DNA of 39,501 bases from positions 1-39,501 of the forward strand of contig LYSV01000054.1 in the NCBI GenBank assembly GCA_001657315.1, read 5' to 3'. The DNA comes from Flammeovirgaceae bacterium BBD 1991-12. GTDB lineage: Bacteria; Bacteroidota; Bacteroidia; Cytophagales; Cyclobacteriaceae. Within the stretch, counting starts at the first letter, position 1; every line of letters begins with the position of its first letter. The position numbers and the translations under genes are program-made. Below the pieces are notes generated by a model that had not been told where the DNA came from, did no database searches, and saw only the letters and a program-made list of their open reading frames with translations. Below are positions 6,476 through 14,602 of this stretch, piece after piece.

Positions 6476-8432
6476 ATACATACCTGAGTCCTGACTCATT
6501 GATGACTACCGGATATCGGTCCCGTAACTGATCCACCCATTTCTTCTCCAGTTCATTCTGGTAATCAGAGATGACCAGCCCCTTTGTCTCGTTCAGCTTC
6601 TTCGGCCCTGAAGCCAGTACTTCATGAACGATCACCAGTGCCTTTCGGTTGTCTACATCGACTTCATGCTGCCCTGGGTTCCACTCTATTTTGTCAATGG
6701 CCTGTTGATCGCCTTTTTCAAAATAGCCTTCATCGATCTGCAAAGTTAAGCTCGATTCCTTATTGAAGCGGTCTTTCAGTTCTTTTTCAGTAAGATCAGG
6801 CTCATTTGCCAGCAGGTCCCTTATCCCGGACAGGACCTCTGTATTGGAAGCGTTGTAGATAGTGGCGCGTACCCGCTCTCCCCATTGGTAGCTGGCTATG
6901 TTATCATGGAAAAAGTTTTGAAGCCCCACAGTGTCTTCAGCAGCCCTGGACCATACCTCATCCTCCATGAGCTGGAAAAGAAGAATACCTTCCCGGTATT
7001 CCTTTACCAGCATCCGGTAGTCCAGATATTTGTCCTCCAGATGATCTTCCTCATAGGCCGCTATGCGGTCCTCCTTGAAATTTTCGTATAGGATCTCAAT
7101 ATACTGTTTTGGTGTGTTGGAGTTTTTCTTCTGTTTGCCTTCTACATACCCGAAAAAGTCCTTCAGGTTATATGCGGTGTCATTGACCCTAAAAACAACC
7201 TGATTTTCAACCTCCGTAAGCTCAGGTGCGGACCATTTTCCTTCAACAAGGGTGCTGTCAGTATATTTGGAAAGAACATCACCCATGGCGGGTTCTTCAC
7301 TAAACCCATTCTCCTTTTTCAGTCTGCTTATGAAGGCTTTCCTGTTAAGGTCAGCCCGGGAGTCGCGATTGATCCTGGATTTGATGGTAGCCTCCATCTC
7401 TTCAAAGGACTTAAGCGGCGTTTTACCCTCGAGTCTTATGATATGCCATCCATAGGGTGTCATGACGGGATCGGATATATCGCCCGGGCTCTTAAGGGCA
7501 AAGGCAGCTTCCTGAAATGGGTAGGGTAACTGCCCCACAGAGAAGGGCCGCAGACGACCACCTTTGTCTTTGGAGTTTATATCCTCAGAAAACTGGCTTG
7601 CCAGCTCATTCCAGGGTACACCTCCTGTGGCTTGCTCATGGATCTCAAATATCTTGTTTCTGGCGGCGGTGCTGTCCTGACTGCCCGGTGTGATCCTTAC
7701 CATAATGTGGGATACCTCTACATTGCCCTGTGCAGCCCGTTTGTCCAGCACCTTTACAATATGATAGCCAAACCGGGTTCTGGCCGGCTTGGACACCTTT
7801 CCGGGGGAGGTGCTGTAGGCGGCTGATTCAAAGGGATACACCATCTGGAAAGAGGTAAAGTAGCCGAGGTTACCGCCATTGGACTTTGCGGAAGAATCAT
7901 CGGAATACTCCCTCGCCAGCGTGGCAAAATCCTCACCTGCCAAAGCCCTCTGCCGGATACCTGTAATTTTGTTGAATGCATTCAGTGTATCTTCCGGAGA
8001 GGCGTTTTCTTCCAGTTTGACAAGGATATGCGAAGCATTCACCTCGTGCTGGAATCTTTGGTATGCTTCCTTCATAAGGCTGTCGGTCACCTTTGTTTCC
8101 GTGAGATACGGCTTCTTCAGTTGATCCTTATAGGTGTTGAATTCGTTCCTGAAACTTTTGGTGGTATCCATGCCCAAAGACATTGCTTCCTTTATCTTGA
8201 GCTTGAACTTGACGTAAAGGTCAAAGTATTCGTCAATATCCTTTTCAGTGAATGCACTGTCATTATTGACATTGTTTTTTTTGTAAACGTAGACAAACTC
8301 CTGCACACTGACAGGAGAGCCATCAACGGTAAACAGGGTTTTTTGACTGTCATCCACTACGCTTTTGTTCATGTTGCTGTTGGCAGTGCAACCGGCAAAA
8401 ACAATGAATGCAGACCACAAAAGCTTTTTCAT
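6459..8432 (-). CDS. Two-domain parvulin (PpiC) lipoprotein, peptidylprolyl isomerase
   Basis: 657-residue lipoprotein: MKKLLWSAFIVFAGC ends in a lipobox with Cys15. A helical N-terminal region (about 30-130) precedes two consecutive rotamase domains. The first runs from about VNASHILVKL to FGYHIVKVLD and the second from VEVSHIMVRI to YGWHIIRLEG, each with the GG-LG / GG-LRPF loop and the Y/F-P-F-(E/Q)-AA motif. A helical C-terminal half of about 270 residues follows without a recognised domain. Lipidation suggests action at a periplasmic membrane face on exported proteins. It is first in the trio; 113 bp separates it from the kinase gene upstream, with no clear promoter seen. Confidence 0.92.
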   Translation of the reverse strand: MKKLLWSAFIVFAGCTANSNMNKSVVDDSQKTLFTVDGSPVSVQEFVYVYKKNNVNNDSAFTEKDIDEYFDLYVKFKLKIKEAMSLGMDTTKSFRNEFNTYKDQLKKPYLTETKVTDSLMKEAYQRFQHEVNASHILVKLEENASPEDTLNAFNKITGIRQRALAGEDFATLAREYSDDSSAKSNGGNLGYFTSFQMVYPFESAAYSTSPGKVSKPARTRFGYHIVKVLDKRAAQGNVEVSHIMVRITPGSQDSTAARNKIFEIHEQATGGVPWNELASQFSEDINSKDKGGRLRPFSVGQLPYPFQEAAFALKSPGDISDPVMTPYGWHIIRLEGKTPLKSFEEMEATIKSRINRDSRADLNRKAFISRLKKENGFSEEPAMGDVLSKYTDSTLVEGKWSAPELTEVENQVVFRVNDTAYNLKDFFGYVEGKQKKNSNTPKQYIEILYENFKEDRIAAYEEDHLEDKYLDYRMLVKEYREGILLFQLMEDEVWSRAAEDTVGLQNFFHDNIASYQWGERVRATIYNASNTEVLSGIRDLLANEPDLTEKELKDRFNKESSLTLQIDEGYFEKGDQQAIDKIEWNPGQHEVDVDNRKALVIVHEVLASGPKKLNETKGLVISDYQNELEKKWVDQLRDRYPVVINESGLRYVYESLL

Positions 8433-8545
8433 TTTTGAGAGCTTAATTCCAGATTTAAATATTTTGAAAATACACAGGAGTTGACATTAAAACCCTGCAA
8501 TTTTAACGATTTTATAAGAAAAAAGGAGATGACTGCCTCAAGAAG

Positions 8546-8965
8546 TCAATGTAGTTCTATTTTCTTGGTCAGGCGGCAGATATTTTTGCTGGGTTGCTTG
8601 ATGATCTGAATGTCATCCATAATGCGCTTCACGAGAATAAGCCCTATGCCTCCCTTGCGTTGCTTTTTTATAATGTCTTCAATGTTGGGCTCTTTGTAGG
8701 CAGCAATATCAAACATATCGACATTGTCAATGATGTTGAATTCCAGCCCGACATCCCTTGCTACCTTGATCTCCAGCTCTATAGAGTCTTTGGGATTACA
8801 GGCGTGCCCGTGAATGATCAGGTTGGCGCATACCTCATCAATAGCAAGTACCAGTGTACTTACGTCAATTTCCGAAATACCGTGTTTGTCCAATACCTCC
8901 TTAACAAAGCTTCGTATGTCACGAAGCTTTTCCTTTTTGCACGGCACTTTGTATGAATACTTCAT
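8546..8965 (-). CDS. Anti-sigma-factor-type serine kinase, HATPase_c_2 (RsbW/SpoIIAB-like)
   Basis: 139-residue GHKL ATPase of the partner-switching type, expected to phosphorylate and bind the STAS protein encoded just before it. The N box is seen as IDEVCANLIIHG (E44, N48) and the G2 box as KGGIGLILVKRI (105-114). The usual G1 box DxGxxF is DNVDMF (80-85), so the glycine is replaced by Val82, which is unusual. Length is typical of RsbW-like proteins. The start codon overlaps the STAS stop as TAATG (8965), implying translational coupling. No sigma factor gene is nearby, so its second binding partner is unknown. Confidence 0.88.
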   Translation of the reverse strand: MKYSYKVPCKKEKLRDIRSFVKEVLDKHGISEIDVSTLVLAIDEVCANLIIHGHACNPKDSIELEIKVARDVGLEFNIIDNVDMFDIAAYKEPNIEDIIKKQRKGGIGLILVKRIMDDIQIIKQPSKNICRLTKKIELH

Positions 8966-9300
8966 TATAAAGCTGCCCTGGCCTCGTCCTTGGATTTGCG
9001 AATGGATAGCAACTGATCCAAACCCAGTATTTCAAATACGTTGGATACCTTTTCGTTGAGTCCGTAGATCACCAAAGAGATATCCCTCTTTTTAAATTCT
9101 TCAATATAGGACATAAACACCCCCAATCCTGCCGAAGAAATATATTCCAGATGAGAACAGTCAACCAAAAAACTTTTATTGCCACTTTCTATGGCTTCAT
9201 TGATCGCATTATCCAACTCAATGGATGAGCTGGCATCTACTTCTCCCACAACGGTAAGTAGGTCGTAGCTGTCTTCCTGGATCCTCTTTATGTCAACCAT
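8965..9300 (-). CDS. STAS-domain anti-anti-sigma factor (RsbV/SpoIIAA-like)
   Basis: 111-residue single STAS domain protein. It has the core LVDCSHLEYISSAGLGVFMSY, in which Ser56 (or Ser55) aligns with the phosphorylated serine of SpoIIAA. In the classic scheme the unphosphorylated protein binds the kinase and frees its target, and the SpoIIE-type phosphatase resets it. Both partners are adjacent here. A good -7 box (TAAGTTTG, 9332-9339) with TTG 17 bp upstream gives the pair its own promoter inside the phosphatase 3' end, and a 14-nt perfect palindrome lies just before the start codon. Confidence 0.93.
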   Translation of the reverse strand: MVDIKRIQEDSYDLLTVVGEVDASSSIELDNAINEAIESGNKSFLVDCSHLEYISSAGLGVFMSYIEEFKKRDISLVIYGLNEKVSNVFEILGLDQLLSIRKSKDEARAAL

Positions 9301-9304
9301 ATTG

Positions 9305-9318
9305 CTAATACGTATTAG
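9305..9318 (-). promoter_or_regulatory. Perfect 14-bp palindrome CTAATACGTATTAG in the STAS leader
   Basis: The palindrome lies 5-18 nt before the STAS start codon and about 14-27 bp downstream of the -7 box. Its position at the start of the transcript suits a repressor operator; as RNA it could also form a small hairpin covering the translation start. No regulator can be assigned. Confidence 0.5.
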
Positions 9319-9331
9319 TAAAACTTATGTT

Positions 9332-9359
9332 CAAACTTAGATTTAATTAAACTTCACAA
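9332..9359 (-). promoter_or_regulatory. Promoter of the STAS-kinase pair
   Basis: On the minus strand TTG (9359-9357), a 17-bp spacer and TAAGTTTG (9339-9332) match the Bacteroidota/Flavobacterium consensus TTG-N17-23-TAnnTTTG fully. The upstream half overlaps the last codons of the phosphatase gene. Transcription would start near 9325, giving a leader of about 25 nt. Confidence 0.55.
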
Positions 9360-11403
9360 TTAAAGTGGTATAGTCATCGTCAATGGCCTCTGTGCCTGTA
9401 AATACATACAACTCATTGATCAGCTCTCGCTGGATCTCGTCTACCGGCGCCTGACTCATTCGTTTTATGATCTCTTGCAAACGATCATAGCCGAATTCCT
9501 CTCCTTTGCCATTTTTAGCCTCCGTGATACCATCTGTATACAGCACAATCATATCTCCGGACTTATACTTGAAGGAATTGACCTGAATGTACTTTTCAAA
9601 TCCGTTGTTTCTAAGTATTCCCAGTCCCAGCCCCTTGTTCTGAAAGTAAGTGACCTCATCATCTGCCTTTTTATAGAACAGTGTAGGGCAGTGTCCTGCT
9701 CTGGAGAACTCCACTACTTTTTGTTTGGTATCCACCACGAAATAGGACGTGGTGATGAAAGATGCCTTGTCAAGGCATTGACTCAGTGCATTGTTGGCAC
9801 TCACCAAAAACTCCTTAGGTGACAGGTCGTGCTGTGAAAGACTGTGAAAAACCCCTTTCATTTGTGACATATGAAATGCTGCAGAAGTACCCTTGCCTGA
9901 AACATCACTTATGATCAGGGCTACCTTGTTTTCATTGATACGGTAGGAATCGTAGTAGTCACCTCCCACTTCATCGGCTGCTTCTGAAAATGCAACCGTA
10001 GTAAAGTCCTTGTCCTGCTCCAATTGAGCTGGCAGCAGGCTGTTTTGTACACGCTTGGCGATTTTCAGCTCTTCCTTGTAGCGCTCATTTTGAAGGGCCT
10101 CTGAAAGCAGACGAAAGTTTTCTATGGAAATACCCGCCTGATTGGCAAATGTGCCAATGATCTTGGTGTTTTCCTTGTTAAAGCCATCGCTTACATCCTT
10201 GAGCAGGGCAATTGTAGCTTCCTGGCGGCCTTTGATCTTTATTGGGAAGGCAATGATGGAACGGTAGGCAGATCCTTTGAGCGTAGACAGGTACCTGTTC
10301 AGGTTTTTGGTTTTATCGCTTCCCTGGTCCAGCACTCCTTTGATGTTATTGGACTGCAGATGAGATTTGATCCGCTCTATGTCTTCTGTTCCCATCTTAT
10401 ACGTGTAGTAAGTGGACCCCTCCTTTTCGTTGTTGACCTCGATCCATGCAGCATCCGCAAATACCGTGTTGGATGAACTTTCCAGAAGGATTTCATATAC
10501 ACGCTCTTCGTTCTGCTCCGTCTGAATGGATTGGCTCAGTTTCTGGAAATTCACGACCTCTTCCAGCTTCTGCTCAAAAACGGAGGAGGTAGGCAGGTTG
10601 AATAAAAGGACCAACAATGAAAACAGAGCATAAATGAATATGAAGCTGATCAGCGCAAGAATGAAGATATTCCCCCGGAAATCCGGAAAATCGCTGGTTA
10701 GCTCGGATATCTCCACGGCGGAGCTCATCAGCGTGAAGGAGAAATATCCCAGATAGAACATCGCCAGGGCTATGAGCAGGATGCTTTTCCATTTTTGCTT
10801 GAAATTCAGGTAAGCTACCCATTTCATGTTGGCAGAAAGGAACAATCCGATCAGTACCAGTATACTGGCATATATCTTTTGCAAAGTGTCTGTAGCAGGT
10901 AACTGAAAGGCGTTAAAGGCCAGACTGATCAATAATGCATATTCGAATACTTTCCATGTGGAAAGCAGAAATCTTGATTTTTGGTAAAGGATGAGCCTTT
11001 TCCAGACAATGAAAGTAGAGATGAGAAAGGCACATACCAGTCCAAGATTGGAAAGGTAAATGAAATTAAGAAATACAAGGTTTTGAGCCAGCTTGGTATT
11101 TCCAAGCATGTTTACAATAAGCTGGAAAAACAGGGAGACTATGGTTGCGATCAAACCTGTTACGAAGACCTTCCAAAGCAGATCTACGAAGTTGATGCTT
11201 TCGGCTTTTTCGATCCGGTACTTATAGAAGGTGAACAGGGATAGAATAAAAAGGCTCAACAGTATGGGTGGTACTTCATCCCCCAGACTTTGCTCCAGGC
11301 CACTTGATTTACTGAAAATGATGGATAGAGCTGACAGCACCATCCCTATCCACGAGGTGGCGGCTATCAGCGCACTTAACCGTATGACTGCCTTACTACT
11401 CAA
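9343..11403 (-). CDS. Membrane-bound GAF-SpoIIE (PP2C-type) serine phosphatase, RsbU/SpoIIE-like
   Basis: 686-residue signalling phosphatase. Eight hydrophobic helices fill residues about 9-270, followed by a short coiled stretch, a GAF-like domain (about 295-435), a signalling-helix linker (435-460) and a C-terminal SpoIIE/PP2C domain (about 465-686). The metal-binding motifs are intact: GGDYYD (480-485), ISDVSGKG (498-505), YTDGITEA and the terminal DDDYTTLIV. It should dephosphorylate the neighbouring STAS protein when its membrane or GAF part senses a signal, which cannot be told from sequence. A -7 box TATATTTG lies 32 bp before the start. The gene is followed at once by the STAS-kinase pair. 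Confidence 0.93.
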   Translation of the reverse strand: MSSKAVIRLSALIAATSWIGMVLSALSIIFSKSSGLEQSLGDEVPPILLSLFILSLFTFYKYRIEKAESINFVDLLWKVFVTGLIATIVSLFFQLIVNMLGNTKLAQNLVFLNFIYLSNLGLVCAFLISTFIVWKRLILYQKSRFLLSTWKVFEYALLISLAFNAFQLPATDTLQKIYASILVLIGLFLSANMKWVAYLNFKQKWKSILLIALAMFYLGYFSFTLMSSAVEISELTSDFPDFRGNIFILALISFIFIYALFSLLVLLFNLPTSSVFEQKLEEVVNFQKLSQSIQTEQNEERVYEILLESSSNTVFADAAWIEVNNEKEGSTYYTYKMGTEDIERIKSHLQSNNIKGVLDQGSDKTKNLNRYLSTLKGSAYRSIIAFPIKIKGRQEATIALLKDVSDGFNKENTKIIGTFANQAGISIENFRLLSEALQNERYKEELKIAKRVQNSLLPAQLEQDKDFTTVAFSEAADEVGGDYYDSYRINENKVALIISDVSGKGTSAAFHMSQMKGVFHSLSQHDLSPKEFLVSANNALSQCLDKASFITTSYFVVDTKQKVVEFSRAGHCPTLFYKKADDEVTYFQNKGLGLGILRNNGFEKYIQVNSFKYKSGDMIVLYTDGITEAKNGKGEEFGYDRLQEIIKRMSQAPVDEIQRELINELYVFTGTEAIDDDYTTLIVKFN

Positions 11404-11434
11404 CTACAAATGCCATCTGGCTTTGAAATTAAAG

Positions 11435-11442
11435 CAAATATA
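11435..11442 (-). promoter_or_regulatory. -7 promoter box TATATTTG of the phosphatase gene
   Basis: Matches TAnnTTTG exactly on the minus strand, 32 bp before the ATG at 11403. The -33 region at 19 bp spacing (CAAT) is poor, so only the -7 part is supported. Confidence 0.4.
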
Positions 11443-11520
11443 TGGATATAATAAAGTAACGATTGTAAAAAGAGATGTCCTTCCTCAAAAACGGCCTATC
11501 TATTCGTGTTGTCTTAAAAT

Positions 11521-11549
11521 AAGAAGGCACCTTCCAAAGGCGCCTTCTT
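11521..11549 (-). terminator. Hairpin terminator downstream of the T9SS cargo gene
   Basis: Arms 11521-11533 and 11537-11549 form a 13-bp stem around a 3-nt loop. The single mismatch on the plus strand becomes a G-U pair in the minus-strand transcript, where the stem is followed by AUUUU. It lies 28 bp past the T9SS gene stop and upstream of the phosphatase promoter, as expected for a boundary between transcription units. AT-rich flanks on both sides could let it work in both directions. Confidence 0.75.
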
Positions 11550-11576
11550 ATTTTTCATTATATAGTAAATTGTAAT

Positions 11577-14432
11577 CTACTTAACCGTAAATTTCCTTAT
11601 GTAGGGTTTGTCTGCGTCTATTATCATTGTGTACACTCCACTTGTTAATTTTGAATTCAGGTTAATTTTCTGGGATATCGCATGTTTTGTATCGAAATAC
11701 AAAGCAGTGGAATGCACTAAAACACCTGCACTGTTAAAAATTCTCAAAGGCGCATTCAGGTTGTTGTCCAGCCCATCCATTCTCAGGTTTATGGTCTCAC
11801 CATTACTGGGAATGGGATAGATGCTGATTCGCAACTCATCCAGTTCAATATTAATTCTTGCAACATCGAAGTATTCAAATTTACCATCAAAATCGGTCTG
11901 TTTTAATCTGTAATAAGAAACACCACCATAGGGTTTATCGTCAACTGCAACATAACGGGTTAGCTGACTGGTGGTGCCGTTACCGTCCACTCTGACTACC
12001 TCTTCGAAGTTTTCAAGGTCCACGGACCGTTCTACTGTGAAGAAATCATTGTTTAGTTCAGAAGCGGTTGACCAATTCAGGATAACCTTTTCATTTACTG
12101 GATTCGCTTCAAAGGAGATCAACTCAACAGGCAAAGGGCTCAACAATCCATCTTCGATACCAAAAGGTGAGAATGAGCTGATGCCTGAAACACTGGCGGA
12201 GTAGGGGTCACTACCGGAAGCAGCTGTAGTTCCAAGTACTTCCCAGTCCGTTCCATTATAATGGATAACATTCAGATTTGATCGGTCAAAACTTGTCAAT
12301 TCATTTGAAAGGTTCCATTGAAAAGTAAGGCTAACATTGGACCCTCCTGCTGATGTTTCATTAATAAGCCATGTTCGGTCTATGGCTCCGGTTGTCTGAA
12401 CTGTTCCGGATGTTCCTTCAGTCAAAATATCTGCGTTCACCCTGACCGAGAAATTATCACTCGTTCCGGTTGAATTATCTATCATCAGCGGGGTATAACT
12501 AGCTGATGAAACCCCAAGGGGATAAACAATATTACCTGTCCTTCCGCCAGAACCCAGATTATTCTGAATCAGCTCTCCGGTACCATTGGTCAGAATAAAA
12601 CTGGATGCACTGGCATTGGTAATAGATGCTGAAGACCCCAGAGTGACACTTTGATCACCCAGAGAGATGAATCCATTAACCAGATTCAGTGTGCCATCAA
12701 TATTCACATTGGTTCCGGTATTTAATATTACGTTTCCTCCTCCCTTGTTTACGCTTAGGTTGCGGAAAGTTTCACTGTTTGTATTGGTAACTGTTTGGTC
12801 CGTAATTCCGTCAAAGGTAACAGAAGCCGTTCCTGTGCTTTCTACAAATGGATCGGGGCTGGAACTTGAGTTAGCCCAGTTTCCTCCCAGCGTTATGTTA
12901 TCATTACCTGAGTTAACATCCAGCTGTGCCCCATTGGTTATTGACAGATTGCCGTTAACGTCCAGATTGGCCTGGGTTGTTTTGGTACCAGAGCCGGCGA
13001 AACCAACATTTGTATAGGTAACTGGTACGATGTTTTGATTACCACTTCCAGTGTAATTAAAGGTATTTGACCCATCGGTACAATCCAAAATGATGTTGAC
13101 GGCGTTATCATAAGGAGTACCGGGTACGTAGCTCCAGTTCCATACCCCTCCATCCAGGTTAAACAGATCGCTGCCCGAATCAATATCAGTGAAATTGCCT
13201 GATTGATTAATTATACCCGAATTGTTGACTATAAAGTTTCCGTTATTGAAATCCATAGCACCGGTTAAATTCAAAATAGCCCCTGGGTTATTGGTAAAGA
13301 CGTTATTATTGTCCCCACCGCCATTGACTTGTAGATTGTTATTTAACTGTACCGTTTGATCATTGATAAATGTGCAGTCATCATTGTCGAAGAGCAATCT
13401 ATTGGCCGTTAATGTTCCGCTGAGTTGATTTGTAACAACAATATTATCCTGTTCAAAATCAAGATCGCCCGACAAGGAAATATTGGCAGTTCCTGAAATT
13501 ATGGCGTTAATGTTTTCAGCAGAAAACCTGATGTTGGAGAATGAGGTATTCTCATCGACCTGCATGCTAAAATTTACCGCATTACTCCCAAACAGCATAT
13601 TACCGGTATTTCCATTCAGGTCAATGCTGCCTCCACTTTCAATTATTACATTACCACCACGGGAAATGTTGAGATTAAAATTACCATTCCACCTTAGGGT
13701 ACCTGTATTCAGAATATCTATCCCACTTGTAGTTCCAGATATATTAAAAGTGACCGTATTGCCATTACCAATGACTACCGTTTCAGAGGATGAAGGGGTA
13801 CAACTACAAGAAGTCTGAGAACCTGAAAAATCATTGGTAGACCATGTTGTGCCTGCATTCCAGTTCCCATTGGTCATGGAATACAATGTAAGTACCTCGG
13901 TAATGGTGACATTATCAAACGTGATAAGGTCATCTGCAAGAAGGTTAACATCATTGTCAACCCTAATGATTATTTGAACATCAGAACCTGATAGGACCTG
14001 GGAAACTGTTGCTGAACCTCCAATAGTGGCAAAGCCACTGTTTTGTTCAAAAAACAATGTTTCTGATCCGCCGTCAAGTATATAGAACATTCGAATATAA
14101 TCTGCTCCACTGAAGAAGGAACTCATTGCCCATGCGGCGTCCACCGTTATTTCTACCTTGCCGAATGCAGAAATATCAACAACTTCTGAAGTCCACACTC
14201 CTTCAGTGCCCGTGTTCTCCGCTCGTAGTTCATTAGCCTGGACGGAAAATGTGCCGGAGCCAGCATAGGTAGTGCTCCAGTCATTCCCTAAAGGAGGATT
14301 ATTGTTGTCAATGCCGGTTATTGTTCCGTCAGCATATCCGGAAAAATCTTCTGACCAGATGATAGTCTGAGAATAAATATCGGCTCTAGTCAAAAAAACC
14401 AATCCCAGTGAAAATAAAAAAATAGATTTCAT
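11577..14432 (-). CDS. Secreted T9SS type A cargo protein, beta-rich/beta-helix-like
   Basis: About 951 residues from ATG at 14432, which gives the signal peptide MKSIFLFSLGLVFLTRADIYSQ; the frame continues to 14474. The N-terminal part (WSEDFSGYADGTITG...) resembles a lectin/jelly-roll domain. The next 550 residues are Asn/Gly/Thr/Ser-rich repeats with alternating hydrophobics (NLNISRGGNVIIESGGSIDL), typical of right-handed beta-helices. Near residue 785 comes the LPVELISFEA...NWSTASELNNDFFTVERS...YYRLKQTDFDG module common in gliding-bacterium cargo. The last about 75 residues are a type A sorting domain (ISIYPIPSNG ... LTSGVYTMII ... KFTVK), so the protein is exported across the outer membrane by T9SS and probably surface-attached. 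Ligand or enzymatic role unknown. Confidence 0.9.
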   Translation of the reverse strand: MKSIFLFSLGLVFLTRADIYSQTIIWSEDFSGYADGTITGIDNNNPPLGNDWSTTYAGSGTFSVQANELRAENTGTEGVWTSEVVDISAFGKVEITVDAAWAMSSFFSGADYIRMFYILDGGSETLFFEQNSGFATIGGSATVSQVLSGSDVQIIIRVDNDVNLLADDLITFDNVTITEVLTLYSMTNGNWNAGTTWSTNDFSGSQTSCSCTPSSSETVVIGNGNTVTFNISGTTSGIDILNTGTLRWNGNFNLNISRGGNVIIESGGSIDLNGNTGNMLFGSNAVNFSMQVDENTSFSNIRFSAENINAIISGTANISLSGDLDFEQDNIVVTNQLSGTLTANRLLFDNDDCTFINDQTVQLNNNLQVNGGGDNNNVFTNNPGAILNLTGAMDFNNGNFIVNNSGIINQSGNFTDIDSGSDLFNLDGGVWNWSYVPGTPYDNAVNIILDCTDGSNTFNYTGSGNQNIVPVTYTNVGFAGSGTKTTQANLDVNGNLSITNGAQLDVNSGNDNITLGGNWANSSSSPDPFVESTGTASVTFDGITDQTVTNTNSETFRNLSVNKGGGNVILNTGTNVNIDGTLNLVNGFISLGDQSVTLGSSASITNASASSFILTNGTGELIQNNLGSGGRTGNIVYPLGVSSASYTPLMIDNSTGTSDNFSVRVNADILTEGTSGTVQTTGAIDRTWLINETSAGGSNVSLTFQWNLSNELTSFDRSNLNVIHYNGTDWEVLGTTAASGSDPYSASVSGISSFSPFGIEDGLLSPLPVELISFEANPVNEKVILNWSTASELNNDFFTVERSVDLENFEEVVRVDGNGTTSQLTRYVAVDDKPYGGVSYYRLKQTDFDGKFEYFDVARINIELDELRISIYPIPSNGETINLRMDGLDNNLNAPLRIFNSAGVLVHSTALYFDTKHAISQKINLNSKLTSGVYTMIIDADKPYIRKFTVK

Positions 14433-14602
14433 TGGACTGTATATGCTAAAAAGACTGCTTACAATCATCCACAACGTTCTGGACGATTTCTAGGGGTTAA
14501 TCCTTAGCATTGAGTAAAAGTAACAGCCGAAAACAAAAAATTATGGGTTAGTAAATACCCCGGTCAGTGATTTTATTTAGTCACAAGCTGTTACAATGAA
14601 GA

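Noticed and set aside
14533-14560. GGGT/ACCC hairpin followed by a U-run after guaB
   Set aside because: The stem is only 4 bp; the U-run alone is too weak to call a terminator.
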